A stretch of DNA of 64,000 nucleotides from the NCBI GenBank assembly GCA_963817075.1, contig CAWFMT010000009.1, positions 248,001 through 312,000 on the forward strand. Reading direction: 5' to 3'. The notes below the pieces were generated by a model, which was given only the letters and a program-made list of their open reading frames with translations, ran no database searches and had not been told where the DNA came from. The stretch's first letter is position 1. Each line of letters opens with the position of its first letter. The translations under genes and the position numbers were made by a program. Source of the stretch: DASPKM01 sp963817075 (lineage in GTDB: Bacteria > Bacteroidota > Bacteroidia > Chitinophagales > Chitinophagaceae). Positions 42,317-50,871 of this stretch are shown in pieces.

Positions 42317-44593
42317 ATGGACCAAAAATACATTCAACATATAGCCAGGAAACTGGATCTTTCATTGAAGCAGGTAGATAGTGTGCATCAGATGAATGAA
42401 GAGGGAGCTACCATTCCTTTCATGGCGCGGTATCGTAAAGAAGCCACAGGAAATCTGGACGAGGTTGCCATTGGAAAATTGATCAGCGAATTTGAATATT
42501 TCGGTGATCTGGCTAAGAGAAAGGAAACTGTTATCAAAACAATTGAAGGACTGGGCAAGTTGAGCATTGACCTGAGAAAAAAAATTGAAGATAGTTTTGA
42601 TGTAACTGAATTAGAGGATCTCTATCTCCCATTCAAGCCAAAGAGAAAAACAAGAGCATTGCAGGCCATTGAGAAAGGCCTTGAACCATTGGCAAGAATG
42701 ATCATGGACCAAAGAACCAATGATCTCTCATCCGAAGCAAGCCGCTTCATAACTGATCTGGTTAAGGATGCGAAAGAGGCTATGGATGGTGCAAGAGACA
42801 TTGTTGCAGAATGGATCTCGGAAGATCTGCAGGCAAGAAATAAGATAAGGCAGCTTTTCAATGAGGGTGCAACTGTCTATTCTAAGGTGATGAATGCCAA
42901 GAAGAATGAGCAGGAGGCACAGAAATACCGCGACTACTTCGATTATCACGAGCAACTCTCCAAATGCCCATCTCACAGGATACTTGCAATTAGGCGCGGT
43001 GAGAAAGAAGGCTTTCTGTCGATGGACCTTAATATCAACAAGCAATTGGCGGTTGATGAGCTGAGCAGGATTTTTATCAAACCATCGGGTCAAGGTAACA
43101 TAGAATTGAAAAAAGCGATTGAAGATTCATTTGATCGTCTATTAAAGCCCTCCATAGAAAATGAATTTCGCTTACTGAGCAAGAATAAGGCGGATGAAGA
43201 TGCCATTGAAGTTTTCAGTGAAAATCTGAGGCAATTATTACTTGCTTCTCCACTAGGATCAAAACGTGTTCTTGCAATTGATCCAGGATTCCGGACGGGT
43301 TGTAAAGTAGTTTGCCTGGATGCGCAGGGAAAATTCTTATACAACACCACCATCTATCCTCATCCTCCACAAAACGATATTCAAACATCCATCGAAGAAT
43401 TAAAGTTGCTTGTAAAGAAGTATCAGATTGAAGCAATAGGTATTGGCAATGGTACAGCCGGAAGAGAAACAGAACAACTTGTGCGCAGCATTGATTTTGG
43501 AAGTCAACTAAGCATTTTCCAGGTAAATGAAAGTGGTGCCTCTATTTATTCAGCTTCCGAAGTTGCGAGGGAAGAATTTCCAGATCAGGATCTAACAGTT
43601 CGTGGGGCTATCAGTATTGGCAGAAGACTACTTGATCCTCTGAGCGAGTTGGTCAAGATTGATCCTAAATCTATTGGAGTTGGACAATATCAGCATGATG
43701 TCAGCCAGGTGAAATTGAAGGAGGCTCTTGACAGGATCGTCGAAAGCGCCGTGAACTATGTTGGCGTAGATGTAAACACTGCATCAAGACATTTGCTCCA
43801 ATATGTTTCTGGTATATCATCCACTCTCGCTGGAAACATTGTTCAATTCCGGTCAGAGAAAGGTCGCTTCAGGAATCGCGAAGAGTTGAGAAAGGTTTCG
43901 CTGATGGGACCTAAATCCTTTGAACAGAGTGCTGGCTTCCTCAGGATTTCTGATGGAACTAATCCACTGGATAATTCATCCGTACATCCTGAATCTTATC
44001 ATGTGGTTGAAGCAATGGCAAGCGATCTGAAAGTGCATGTAGAGGAGTTAATAAGAGTAGCAGAACTAAGGAAACAATTGAATCGCAAAAAATATATCAG
44101 TGAATCCGTTGGAGAGTTCACCATCGAAGATATTTTGAAAGAACTTGAAAAGCCAGGTAGGGATCCACGTTCAGTGATTGAGGAATTCCAGTTTGATGAA
44201 TCTATAAAATCCATGGAAGATCTGAAAACAGGAATGGTGGTTCCAGGTCTCGTTACAAACATTACCAACTTTGGAGTTTTTGTAGACATCGGCGTAAAGC
44301 AGGATGGAATGGTTCATATTTCTCAATTGAGCAATACATTTATTTCGGATCCAAACAAAGTTGTCAAGCTACAGCAAAAGGTCAGGGTTAAAATAACTGA
44401 AGTAGATATTGCCAGGAAGAGAATAGCCTTAAGTATGAAGGAAGCCGAAGAAAAATTTTCAGGTAGTAAGTTGGATCAGCAACGACCGAAATTGGCTCAA
44501 GCTCCCAATCCAGGCAAAGAAAAAATCAACAGGAAAGAACCAGATTCCTTTCAGTCAAAGTTGGCTGAGCTTAAGAAAAAGTTCGACAAGTAA
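42317..44593 (+). CDS. tex: Tex-family S1 RNA-binding protein
   Basis: A 758-residue protein from the ATG of MDQKYIQHIARKLDLSLKQV; the frame extends 16 codons upstream without family character. The N-terminal helical region has GATIPFMARYRKEATGNLDE and LYLPFKPKRKTRA. The YqgF-like RNase H-fold domain has VLAIDPGFRTGCKVVCLD and IGNGTAGRETE. A helix-hairpin-helix region (GVGQYQHDVSQ, VDVNTASRHLLQYVSGIS) follows. The C-terminal S1 domain has GMVVPGLVTNITNFGVFVDIGVKQDGMVHIS (key part TNFGVFVDIGVKQDG). The tail is basic and disordered. Tex is a conserved nucleic-acid-binding protein linked to transcription; its exact biochemical role is unsettled. Confidence 0.95.
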   Translation: MDQKYIQHIARKLDLSLKQVDSVHQMNEEGATIPFMARYRKEATGNLDEVAIGKLISEFEYFGDLAKRKETVIKTIEGLGKLSIDLRKKIEDSFDVTELEDLYLPFKPKRKTRALQAIEKGLEPLARMIMDQRTNDLSSEASRFITDLVKDAKEAMDGARDIVAEWISEDLQARNKIRQLFNEGATVYSKVMNAKKNEQEAQKYRDYFDYHEQLSKCPSHRILAIRRGEKEGFLSMDLNINKQLAVDELSRIFIKPSGQGNIELKKAIEDSFDRLLKPSIENEFRLLSKNKADEDAIEVFSENLRQLLLASPLGSKRVLAIDPGFRTGCKVVCLDAQGKFLYNTTIYPHPPQNDIQTSIEELKLLVKKYQIEAIGIGNGTAGRETEQLVRSIDFGSQLSIFQVNESGASIYSASEVAREEFPDQDLTVRGAISIGRRLLDPLSELVKIDPKSIGVGQYQHDVSQVKLKEALDRIVESAVNYVGVDVNTASRHLLQYVSGISSTLAGNIVQFRSEKGRFRNREELRKVSLMGPKSFEQSAGFLRISDGTNPLDNSSVHPESYHVVEAMASDLKVHVEELIRVAELRKQLNRKKYISESVGEFTIEDILKELEKPGRDPRSVIEEFQFDESIKSMEDLKTGMVVPGLVTNITNFGVFVDIGVKQDGMVHISQLSNTFISDPNKVVKLQQKVRVKITEVDIARKRIALSMKEAEEKFSGSKLDQQRPKLAQAPNPGKEKINRKEPDSFQSKLAELKKKFDK

Positions 44594-44634
44594 AATGATG
44601 CTATGAGACTCTTAAAGCCAGATTTCCTCGCTTA

Positions 44635-45681
44635 TTATTTTTTTCCGAATTCTTTAGCAAGTTGATTAAGGGTGGACGGCGAAATAGTCTTGCTGCCTTC
44701 CTGTATTACGATCCTGAATTTGAAGCTTACTGATTCGCCTGGTTTCAGTTTCAGATTTTTAGTGGACTTCCCATTGGTAAAAATATTTTCACCCAATGGA
44801 TTTGCTGCAAATAATCCATATCCCCTCGCATGCCAGAAGGTTGGATAATTTGGATTTCCGGGATGATCAATTATGGCAATAGTGATTGAATCCTTTCCAA
44901 GCTTCCCATACAGCTTGCACCATGCGGCGCGCGTACTCCATGCATCGTTTCCCTGTTTGCCTTCGCTTGTAATATAGTTTCCGTTGGAAACAGAATCTGT
45001 AAGTTTTTTCACAACAGTGACATTCCCTTTATCATCAGTAAATTTCTCATCAGTTGTTGAAGGGATCTGCAATTCTCTTGCTACACGAACTCCAAGAAAA
45101 CCGTCCTTGGCATCTTTGAAAAGAACATCAACATTTGCGTTTAGAATTGTAAACCTGTCAATGATACGCTGACCTTCTGTTCCACTGAATTCATACAAGG
45201 TAGTTTCTTCAAGAAGCACATCGTTCTTAAAATTCGTCCAGTTTGCATGGTAGGAGATCACACCCTTTGCTCCTCCTGAAGTCTCAAGTATCCTATCTGT
45301 CTTGATCCATCCATACAATTGCTTCTTTTCTGTTGGAATTGCAAAAGAATTATTCCAGAAATCCAATCCATTCACGTTTTCAAAATTGAACCAAATGCCA
45401 AGATGGTGAGGATGGTCGGTGGGTTCGCCGGCTCTTGGACTTATTGGAAATCCGCGATTCACCAAGGTGCCATTACCTGTTTGAAGTGGATATAGCACAG
45501 GTTTTTCGAGGCTATCCGTAAACATGAAACTTGTAAAAGGTTTTTTTCCGATCACAACATCTATTCTTTTCTCTTTATCAAATTTTACAACACTTACCTG
45601 CTCAACTTTTTGCCCAAGGCTGAAGGAACCAAGACTTAGTAGTCCCAGGAGAGCAAAAAAATGTCGAACACGGAAACCCAT
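44635..45681 (-). CDS. PmoA-family (DUF6807) exported protein
   Basis: About 348 residues from MGFRVRHFFALLGLLSLGSFSLGQ, a signal peptide cleaved near the Gln; the frame also offers an upstream Met (45729). The core has FMFTDSLEKPVLYPL, GFPISPRAGEPTDHPHHLGIWFNF (key part DHPHHLGIWF), TFWHARGYGLFAANPLGE and the C-terminal FKFRIVIQEG. Despite its name the family has no link to methane monooxygenase. These proteins are usually found with carbohydrate-processing and Gfo/Idh/MocA genes, as here (the next gene upstream). A periplasmic sugar-related role is inferred; the conserved His residues could bind a metal or ligand. Confidence 0.8.
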   Translation of the reverse strand: MGFRVRHFFALLGLLSLGSFSLGQKVEQVSVVKFDKEKRIDVVIGKKPFTSFMFTDSLEKPVLYPLQTGNGTLVNRGFPISPRAGEPTDHPHHLGIWFNFENVNGLDFWNNSFAIPTEKKQLYGWIKTDRILETSGGAKGVISYHANWTNFKNDVLLEETTLYEFSGTEGQRIIDRFTILNANVDVLFKDAKDGFLGVRVARELQIPSTTDEKFTDDKGNVTVVKKLTDSVSNGNYITSEGKQGNDAWSTRAAWCKLYGKLGKDSITIAIIDHPGNPNYPTFWHARGYGLFAANPLGENIFTNGKSTKNLKLKPGESVSFKFRIVIQEGSKTISPSTLNQLAKEFGKK

Positions 45682-45743
45682 ATTTAAAATTTTTGAAATT
45701 GTGATCTTTTGCACAACACTTGCTTTCAAAGTGAAAGTCCCAG

Positions 45744-47099
45744 CTAATATTTGAAAACTTTACCTCCAGCCATTACCTCTTGTGTTTTGGCATCAAATGT
45801 TGCTTTCTGGCCAGTATGAGACGCTGCTGTAACCATTGCGGTTGCAATAGAATGTGAATATCCTGCCTCAACTGGAGCATTTGGTTGTTTTCTGCTGCGA
45901 ATACATTCCATCCAATTTCGTACATGGTTAGAAGTGAGTCTATCACCTCCTGTATTAGCCGATGCAACAACCTGCTCAACTTCAGAAATACTCATCTCCG
46001 GAAGAAGATTTGGTTGCATACCCATTGCCTCCGCAAAATTCTTTGTAAGTCCTCCTCTGGGTGAAACTTTGTTCGTATTCAGATTGAGTTCTCCGCCATT
46101 AGAATAATAGATCTCAGCAGGTCTTTCATCGCCATTATGCATGCGGGATCCAAAAGTTACCTGGAATCCTGCAGAAGCATCATTAGTTGGGCCATAATCA
46201 AACACTGCTGTGATAGTATCCCAATTCTTCCTGCCATCTTTCCACATATAGATTCCTCCATTTGAAACCACAGACCGCGGATAGTCAAGACCACTGAACC
46301 AATGTACTGTATCGATCTGATGGCTCATCCATTGACCTGGAAGGCCACTTGAATAAGGCCAGAACAATCGATACTCTAGATATTTGCGGCCATCAAATGG
46401 TTCAAAAGGACGATTCAGGAGGTATCGTTTCCAATCTGTATCCTGTTCCTTGATCTGTTTGAGCAGGGCAGGCCTACGCCATCTTCCTGGTTGATTTACA
46501 TTCCATGTGAGTTCAACCATGGTGATTGGCCCGAATTTTCCCGATTTGATGAAATTATTTGCAGCATGGTAGTTTGAGCCACTTCTGCGTTGGGAGCCGA
46601 TCTGCACAATTCTATCTGTTGCCTTCACTGCCTTAAGTGCTGCGCGATTATCCTCCATTGTTTCAGCAAAGGGTTTCTCAACATATGCATCGCATCCAGC
46701 CTTGACTGCTTCAATTGTATGTAGGGCATGCTGAAAGTCAGCCGTACTAATGAAAACTGCGTCTGCTAATTTTCGATCGTATAATTCTTCATTGTTTCTG
46801 CACGCAATCACATCATGGCCCATTTTTTCCTTCCATTGTGCGGCACCCTCCTCTCTTCTTTGTTTCCATATATCAGAAACTGCCACTATATCGAAGTTCA
46901 ATTCCTTATAGTGATTCATGAAACATGGCATGTGGGAAGCCTTGTGCCGGTCAGAAAATCCAACAACACCTACCCGAACCCTGTCATTGGATCCGATGAT
47001 ACGTTCGTAGCTTTTTGCGCTCCAACCTGTCTTTGCTATCAGAACTCCTGATCCAGCCAGGGTGGCCTGTTTGATAAAATGGCGACGTTGCTTATTCAT
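45744..47099 (-). CDS. Tat-exported Gfo/Idh/MocA oxidoreductase
   Basis: A 451-residue protein. The N-terminus MNKQRRHFIKQATLAGSGVLI is a twin-arginine (RR-F-I-K) signal. The Rossmann part has VRVGVVGFSDRHKASH, ADAVFISTADFQHALHTIEAVKAG (key part ISTADFQHALH) and YVEKPFAET, the EKP motif. IVQIGSQRRSGSNYHAANNFIKSGKFGPI and WMSHQIDTVHWF belong to the sugar-binding domain. Periplasmic members use tightly bound NAD(P), inserted before Tat export, to act on glycosides. It lies 62 nt upstream of the DUF6807 gene on the same strand; together they look like a small periplasmic sugar-processing pair. Confidence 0.9.
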   Translation of the reverse strand: MNKQRRHFIKQATLAGSGVLIAKTGWSAKSYERIIGSNDRVRVGVVGFSDRHKASHMPCFMNHYKELNFDIVAVSDIWKQRREEGAAQWKEKMGHDVIACRNNEELYDRKLADAVFISTADFQHALHTIEAVKAGCDAYVEKPFAETMEDNRAALKAVKATDRIVQIGSQRRSGSNYHAANNFIKSGKFGPITMVELTWNVNQPGRWRRPALLKQIKEQDTDWKRYLLNRPFEPFDGRKYLEYRLFWPYSSGLPGQWMSHQIDTVHWFSGLDYPRSVVSNGGIYMWKDGRKNWDTITAVFDYGPTNDASAGFQVTFGSRMHNGDERPAEIYYSNGGELNLNTNKVSPRGGLTKNFAEAMGMQPNLLPEMSISEVEQVVASANTGGDRLTSNHVRNWMECIRSRKQPNAPVEAGYSHSIATAMVTAASHTGQKATFDAKTQEVMAGGKVFKY

Positions 47100-47612
47100 A
47101 TGACAAAATGAGATTGTTTATATAGTAAGCTAGGCAATAAATTTGAAAATTTGAAAATTTGATAATTTGAAAATCAGAGGAATAGATTGGTTTGGGAACA
47201 TGAGATTATCATCCTAGCCTAACCCATCAATCTTTTGCACTTAAATTATTTATATTAGTTAAAATGATACAAGAATTTTGTACTCACTACTTTCACTTTC
47301 GAAATTCAGAAATTCCTCGATAGAAAGGTTTGCAAATGCTTAAATACTATTGGCATATTTTCAGCAACGCTATAACTAATTAATCATGTTACCCCCTTTT
47401 TTGCATTTTCAAATTTTCAAATTCTCAAATTATCATTGGCATATTTTTGACTCCACGTCTAAAACAAATTTTTCCATGCATCCCAATTCCTTTGCTTTTA
47501 GGTTCTCCATATGCAAAAAACATCTTTTCCATGATTTCTCACTGTCCTGCATTTTCAAATTTTCCCTGCTTACTGCGAAGCAGGCAAGAAATTCTCAAAT
47601 TCTCAAATTGAA
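47100..47612. other. Noncoding spacer with inverted AT-rich repeats
   Basis: No credible gene lies in this 513-bp gap between divergent genes. AATTTGAAAATTTGAAAATTTG (shortened) near 47135-47175 is inversely matched by CATTTTCAAATTTTCAAATTC near 47395-47425, and a further copy interrupted by the hairpin CCTGCTT-ACTGC-GAAGCAGG runs over 47552-47610, just before the next ATG. Both divergent promoters must be in this stretch, but I cannot point to a TAnnTTTG box. Confidence 0.6.
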
Positions 47613-48623
47613 ATGGACTCCCTAACCCACCTTGTTGCAGGCGCCTGCATTGGCGAAATATTGGTTGGGAAATCCCTGGGGAAGAGGGCTATGCTACTCG
47701 GCGGGATCGCTCAAAGCATTCCGGATATTGATTTCGTTGCCTCGTTTTGGATGACCACCTGGGACTATTTACTAGCCCATCGCGGATTTACACATTCGTT
47801 TCTTTTTCTGTTGCTGATTGTGCCAATTCTTGCATGGCTGGCGAGGCGTTGGATACCAAGACAAAACCTATCCCTTAAAACATGGATACTTTTCTTCTCG
47901 GTGCAAATATTATTTCATCTCTTCCTCGATTCAATGAACAGCTATGGCACCGCCTGGTTCCTTCCATTCGGTCACAAAAGAATTGCCTATAATATACTTT
48001 TTGTTGCAGACCCCTTGCTTACTATCTGGCCGCTTGTGGCCAGTGTGACCCTAATGATCATAAAGGTTGGGGCAACGAAAAGAAAGCTGTATGCAAAAAT
48101 TGCACTGGTAATTTCACTTTCTTATCTGTTAATCGCTGCGTTAAACAAGGCGATGATTGAAGATGATATAAAAATGTCCCTGAAAGCTCAATCTATTGAA
48201 CCTGTAAAGCATTTTTCTTCACCAACACCATTCAATAGTTTTCTTTGGTATGTAGTGGCAGAAGTCGATAGTGGATTTTATGTTGGATATAGTTCAAATT
48301 TCGATCGCATAAAAACAATCAAATTTACTTATTTCCCCCGAAATGAAGCCTTGCTGGGGGCTTGGAAAAATACAGAGATGGTTACCAGATTAAAAACTTT
48401 TGCACAGGGATTTTATACGGTCGAAAAGTGGGGAGATACCCTTGTATTTAATGACCTCAGGTTTGGGCAAACCATGGGCTGGACTGACCCAAAAGCCAGG
48501 TTTGTCTTTAATTATTACCTAAAGGGACAGGACGAGAACGTGATGGTAGTTCAAAGAGGAAGATTCAAAAACTGGAACCGTCGAACTTTGAAAGAATTGC
48601 TTGAGCGGATAGGTGGAAACTAA
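47613..48623 (+). CDS. YdjM/DUF457-like membrane-bound metal-dependent hydrolase
   Basis: A 336-residue protein. It starts MDSLTHLVAGACIGEIL and has QSIPDIDFVA and LAHRGFTHSFLFLLL; the His/Asp residues of SLTHL, PDID and HRGFTHS are the conserved metal-binding set of this family. Five or so transmembrane helices fill residues 60-190; the C-terminal 140 residues are soluble with aromatic beta-rich character (FYVGYSSNF, FGQTMGWTDPKARFVF). Members are annotated as putative hydrolases, without a firm substrate. The stop codon directly abuts that of the convergent phospholipase D-family gene. Confidence 0.85.
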   Translation: MDSLTHLVAGACIGEILVGKSLGKRAMLLGGIAQSIPDIDFVASFWMTTWDYLLAHRGFTHSFLFLLLIVPILAWLARRWIPRQNLSLKTWILFFSVQILFHLFLDSMNSYGTAWFLPFGHKRIAYNILFVADPLLTIWPLVASVTLMIIKVGATKRKLYAKIALVISLSYLLIAALNKAMIEDDIKMSLKAQSIEPVKHFSSPTPFNSFLWYVVAEVDSGFYVGYSSNFDRIKTIKFTYFPRNEALLGAWKNTEMVTRLKTFAQGFYTVEKWGDTLVFNDLRFGQTMGWTDPKARFVFNYYLKGQDENVMVVQRGRFKNWNRRTLKELLERIGGN

Positions 48624-49853
48624 TCATCTCCGGGGTTTAAAATAGAAAGTAAAAACGAAAAATATCCCTCGTATCAGGTTATAGCAACTCCATTGCAGAA
48701 ATCTTTGGAAAACATTATACCTGGTCCTGTAAACCTCTTCATTGATACGGTCACTTTCGTTTTTCATGATTTCTCCCAGGCTATGATCCGCATCGCCAGC
48801 AATTCTTTTATCATCAATATCCAAATTCAATTCAATACTTGCATATGCACTTATATAATTAAAATTATATGATCCTACTGTTGTCCACACACCATCATAG
48901 GTAGCAAGTTTTCCATGCAGGACTGATTTATCATATTCGTATATTTCGATCCCTCTTCTTAGCAGCTTCCTATAGATATACCTTTCGGCTTGTTTGGAAA
49001 GAAATATATCGGATGTGCCGGCAAGGATCACCTGAATTTTAACCCCTCTTTTAGCTGCCCTGAACAAACTCCATTGGAGTAGATTTCCAGGAAGGAAATA
49101 ACTGGACATGATCGTTATTCGTTCACTGGCTTTCTTAAACATCTCCAGATAAGAACTGGTAACTTCTTTCTTATTTCTGACCCAATCGTTCCTTCTCACT
49201 CTTACACGACATTTTTCAGTATCATGCCGGTTGATGTTTGGAATTGAGAGTGGCTTTTCTTTTCTGAATCTCCATCTCGCCTGTCTCCAAATATCAACGC
49301 AAACTGCACAAAGTTGTGAAGAAACTTCGCCCTTAGCCCATATGGCCCAATCCAACCAGGCCGGTGCATCAGGCATATCATTGTATCGGTTCCCAATATT
49401 ACTTCCCCCCACTAGAGAATAAATACCATCAGCTACTACCACTTTATGGTGGAGCCTTCGGCCGAAATATGAATACCGTGCTTTAAAAAAAGGTTCAAAC
49501 CATCTGAAATTAATGCCTGCGGCCCGGAGGTCGTCTATAAATTCCCCTGGGAGGTTTTTTGATGCATATCCATCCAGCACCATATGCACAGCAATACCAC
49601 TTTTTGCAGCTTTTATAAGTGCATCTTTAACAATATTGCCGGTTTCATCATCATCAAAAATATAAAATTGAAAATGGATGAGAGATTTGGCATTCTCAAT
49701 CATTTCTATCAGCGCAGAAAAATAATCCTTTCCTCCACGGATTAATCTTACAGTATTGAATTCAGTATAGCCAGTCGAAAATGTGGTTGTCTTGCCCGCC
49801 ATGGTGCTAAAGATAATTTCAATTGAGAGTTTCAACAGATAATCAATTTTCAT
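48624..49853 (-). CDS. Phospholipase D-family cardiolipin synthase-like protein
   Basis: A 409-residue protein with two HKD catalytic motifs: HHKVVVADGIYSLVGGSN and HGKLATYDGVWTTVGSYNFN. Before the first are LIHFQFYIFDDDETG and MVLDGYASKNL, usual in cardiolipin synthases. The N-terminus lacks the two transmembrane helices of ClsA, so it resembles the ClsB/ClsC-like soluble group; an initial hydrophobic stretch (YLLKLSIEIIF) and the last residues (IRGIFFVFTFYF) may touch the membrane. A start at the later Met of MAGKTTTF is possible. It probably joins phosphatidylglycerol units into cardiolipin, though other phosphodiesterase roles cannot be excluded. Confidence 0.88.
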   Translation of the reverse strand: MKIDYLLKLSIEIIFSTMAGKTTTFSTGYTEFNTVRLIRGGKDYFSALIEMIENAKSLIHFQFYIFDDDETGNIVKDALIKAAKSGIAVHMVLDGYASKNLPGEFIDDLRAAGINFRWFEPFFKARYSYFGRRLHHKVVVADGIYSLVGGSNIGNRYNDMPDAPAWLDWAIWAKGEVSSQLCAVCVDIWRQARWRFRKEKPLSIPNINRHDTEKCRVRVRRNDWVRNKKEVTSSYLEMFKKASERITIMSSYFLPGNLLQWSLFRAAKRGVKIQVILAGTSDIFLSKQAERYIYRKLLRRGIEIYEYDKSVLHGKLATYDGVWTTVGSYNFNYISAYASIELNLDIDDKRIAGDADHSLGEIMKNESDRINEEVYRTRYNVFQRFLQWSCYNLIRGIFFVFTFYFKPRR

Positions 49854-49943
49854 TCCTTATGCCATTCCCCAACTAACAGCCACAGCTGACATCGCTAGCC
49901 TCCAAATCAGTAACTTTAAAAATTGTTGAATCAGATTTAAATC

Positions 49944-50240
49944 ATGCAAATGGAAGATGTAATTCTGGAAGTGGACGAAAACGGAAACGGTTCATTTTTT
50001 TTAAAGGAAGGTGATCGCAAAATTGGTGAAATGATTGTTGGAATATCCGGCCATACACTTACTGCCTTTCATACTGAAGTAGTTCCGGAAGCTGAAGGAA
50101 AGGGTCTGGCAAGGCAGTTATTAGGCGCAATGACCAATTATGCCCGTGAAAATCATCTATCGGTAATTCCTGCTTGTCCTTATGTACTGGCGCAATTCAA
50201 AAGGAAAGAACAGGAATATGCCGACATCTGGCAAAAATGA
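49944..50240 (+). CDS. YjdJ-like small GNAT-fold N-acetyltransferase
   Basis: A 98-residue protein. GSFFLKEGDRKIGEMIVGISGHTLTAFHTEV is followed by the acetyl-CoA-binding block VVPEAEGKGLARQLLGAMTNYAREN and the characteristic end VIPACPYVLAQFKR. This size and pattern define the short GNAT subgroup (PF14542-type). The Cys in PACPYV is conserved in that group. Substrate unknown. It starts 24 nt before the KefF-like gene and probably shares its transcript. Confidence 0.88.
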   Translation: MQMEDVILEVDENGNGSFFLKEGDRKIGEMIVGISGHTLTAFHTEVVPEAEGKGLARQLLGAMTNYARENHLSVIPACPYVLAQFKRKEQEYADIWQK

Positions 50241-50263
50241 GGACCCACTCTCTCAAATCAACC

Positions 50264-50869
50264 ATGAATAAAATTCTTATACTATTCGCTCATCCGCTAT
50301 TTGAAAAATCAAGGGTTCATAAGCAACTTATTGATAGGGTCGGGGGATTAGATGGGATTACCATCAATGATCTCTACCAGGCATATCCAGACTTTGACAT
50401 TGATATAAGTCAGGAAATGGACCTGCTCAATCGCCATGAGATCATTATATGGCAACATCCTTTTTATTGGTATAGTGCTCCCGCTATGATAAAACAATGG
50501 CAGGATTTAGTACTTGCGCATGGATGGGCTTATGGAAAAGGGGGGCGGGCTCTTGAAGGAAAAAAAATATTCAATTCGTTCACCTCGGGAGGTGGAATGG
50601 AGGTTTACCAACCAGAAGGTTTTCAGAAGTATACCGTTCGTGAGTTCCTTCGCCCATTTGAAAGAACAGCACATTTATGCAGAATGATCTACTGGCCTCC
50701 ATTTTGGGTTCCAGGTACGCATAAACTGGATCCTGCTCAAATAAATCTTCTTGCCAATCAATACAGAGACCTTCTGATAAAGTTGAGAGACGGTGAATTT
50801 ACCAATGAGAAAATTGAATCAGCTCTCTATTTGAATGACCTCGTTTCTACTATCACCACAATAATTTAA
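50264..50869 (+). CDS. KefF-like NAD(P)H oxidoreductase
   Basis: A 201-residue flavodoxin-fold quinone reductase. It begins MNKILILFAHPLFEKSRVHKQLID, with the FMN-binding AHP...S loop. QHPFYWYSAPAMIKQWQDLVL is the signature of the KefF/MdaB/NQO family, and TSGGGMEVYQPEGF and FGGWC-like IYWPPFWVPG line the active site. Encoded 2 nt before a Kef-type antiporter, it matches KefF/KefG, the soluble subunits that activate KefC/KefB. The frame is open further upstream into the GNAT gene, but ATG at 50264 gives the family N-terminus. Confidence 0.9.
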   Translation: MNKILILFAHPLFEKSRVHKQLIDRVGGLDGITINDLYQAYPDFDIDISQEMDLLNRHEIIIWQHPFYWYSAPAMIKQWQDLVLAHGWAYGKGGRALEGKKIFNSFTSGGGMEVYQPEGFQKYTVREFLRPFERTAHLCRMIYWPPFWVPGTHKLDPAQINLLANQYRDLLIKLRDGEFTNEKIESALYLNDLVSTITTII

Positions 50870-50871
50870 TT

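Noticed and set aside
44635..45681. Methane monooxygenase subunit, because of the PmoA family name
   Set aside because: The family name is historical; the protein is an exported soluble protein without membrane helices, and no pmoB or pmoC is present.
47135..47610. Possible CRISPR array from repeated CAAATTT units
   Set aside because: Units are 9-10 nt with no unique spacers of fixed length, and there are no cas genes.
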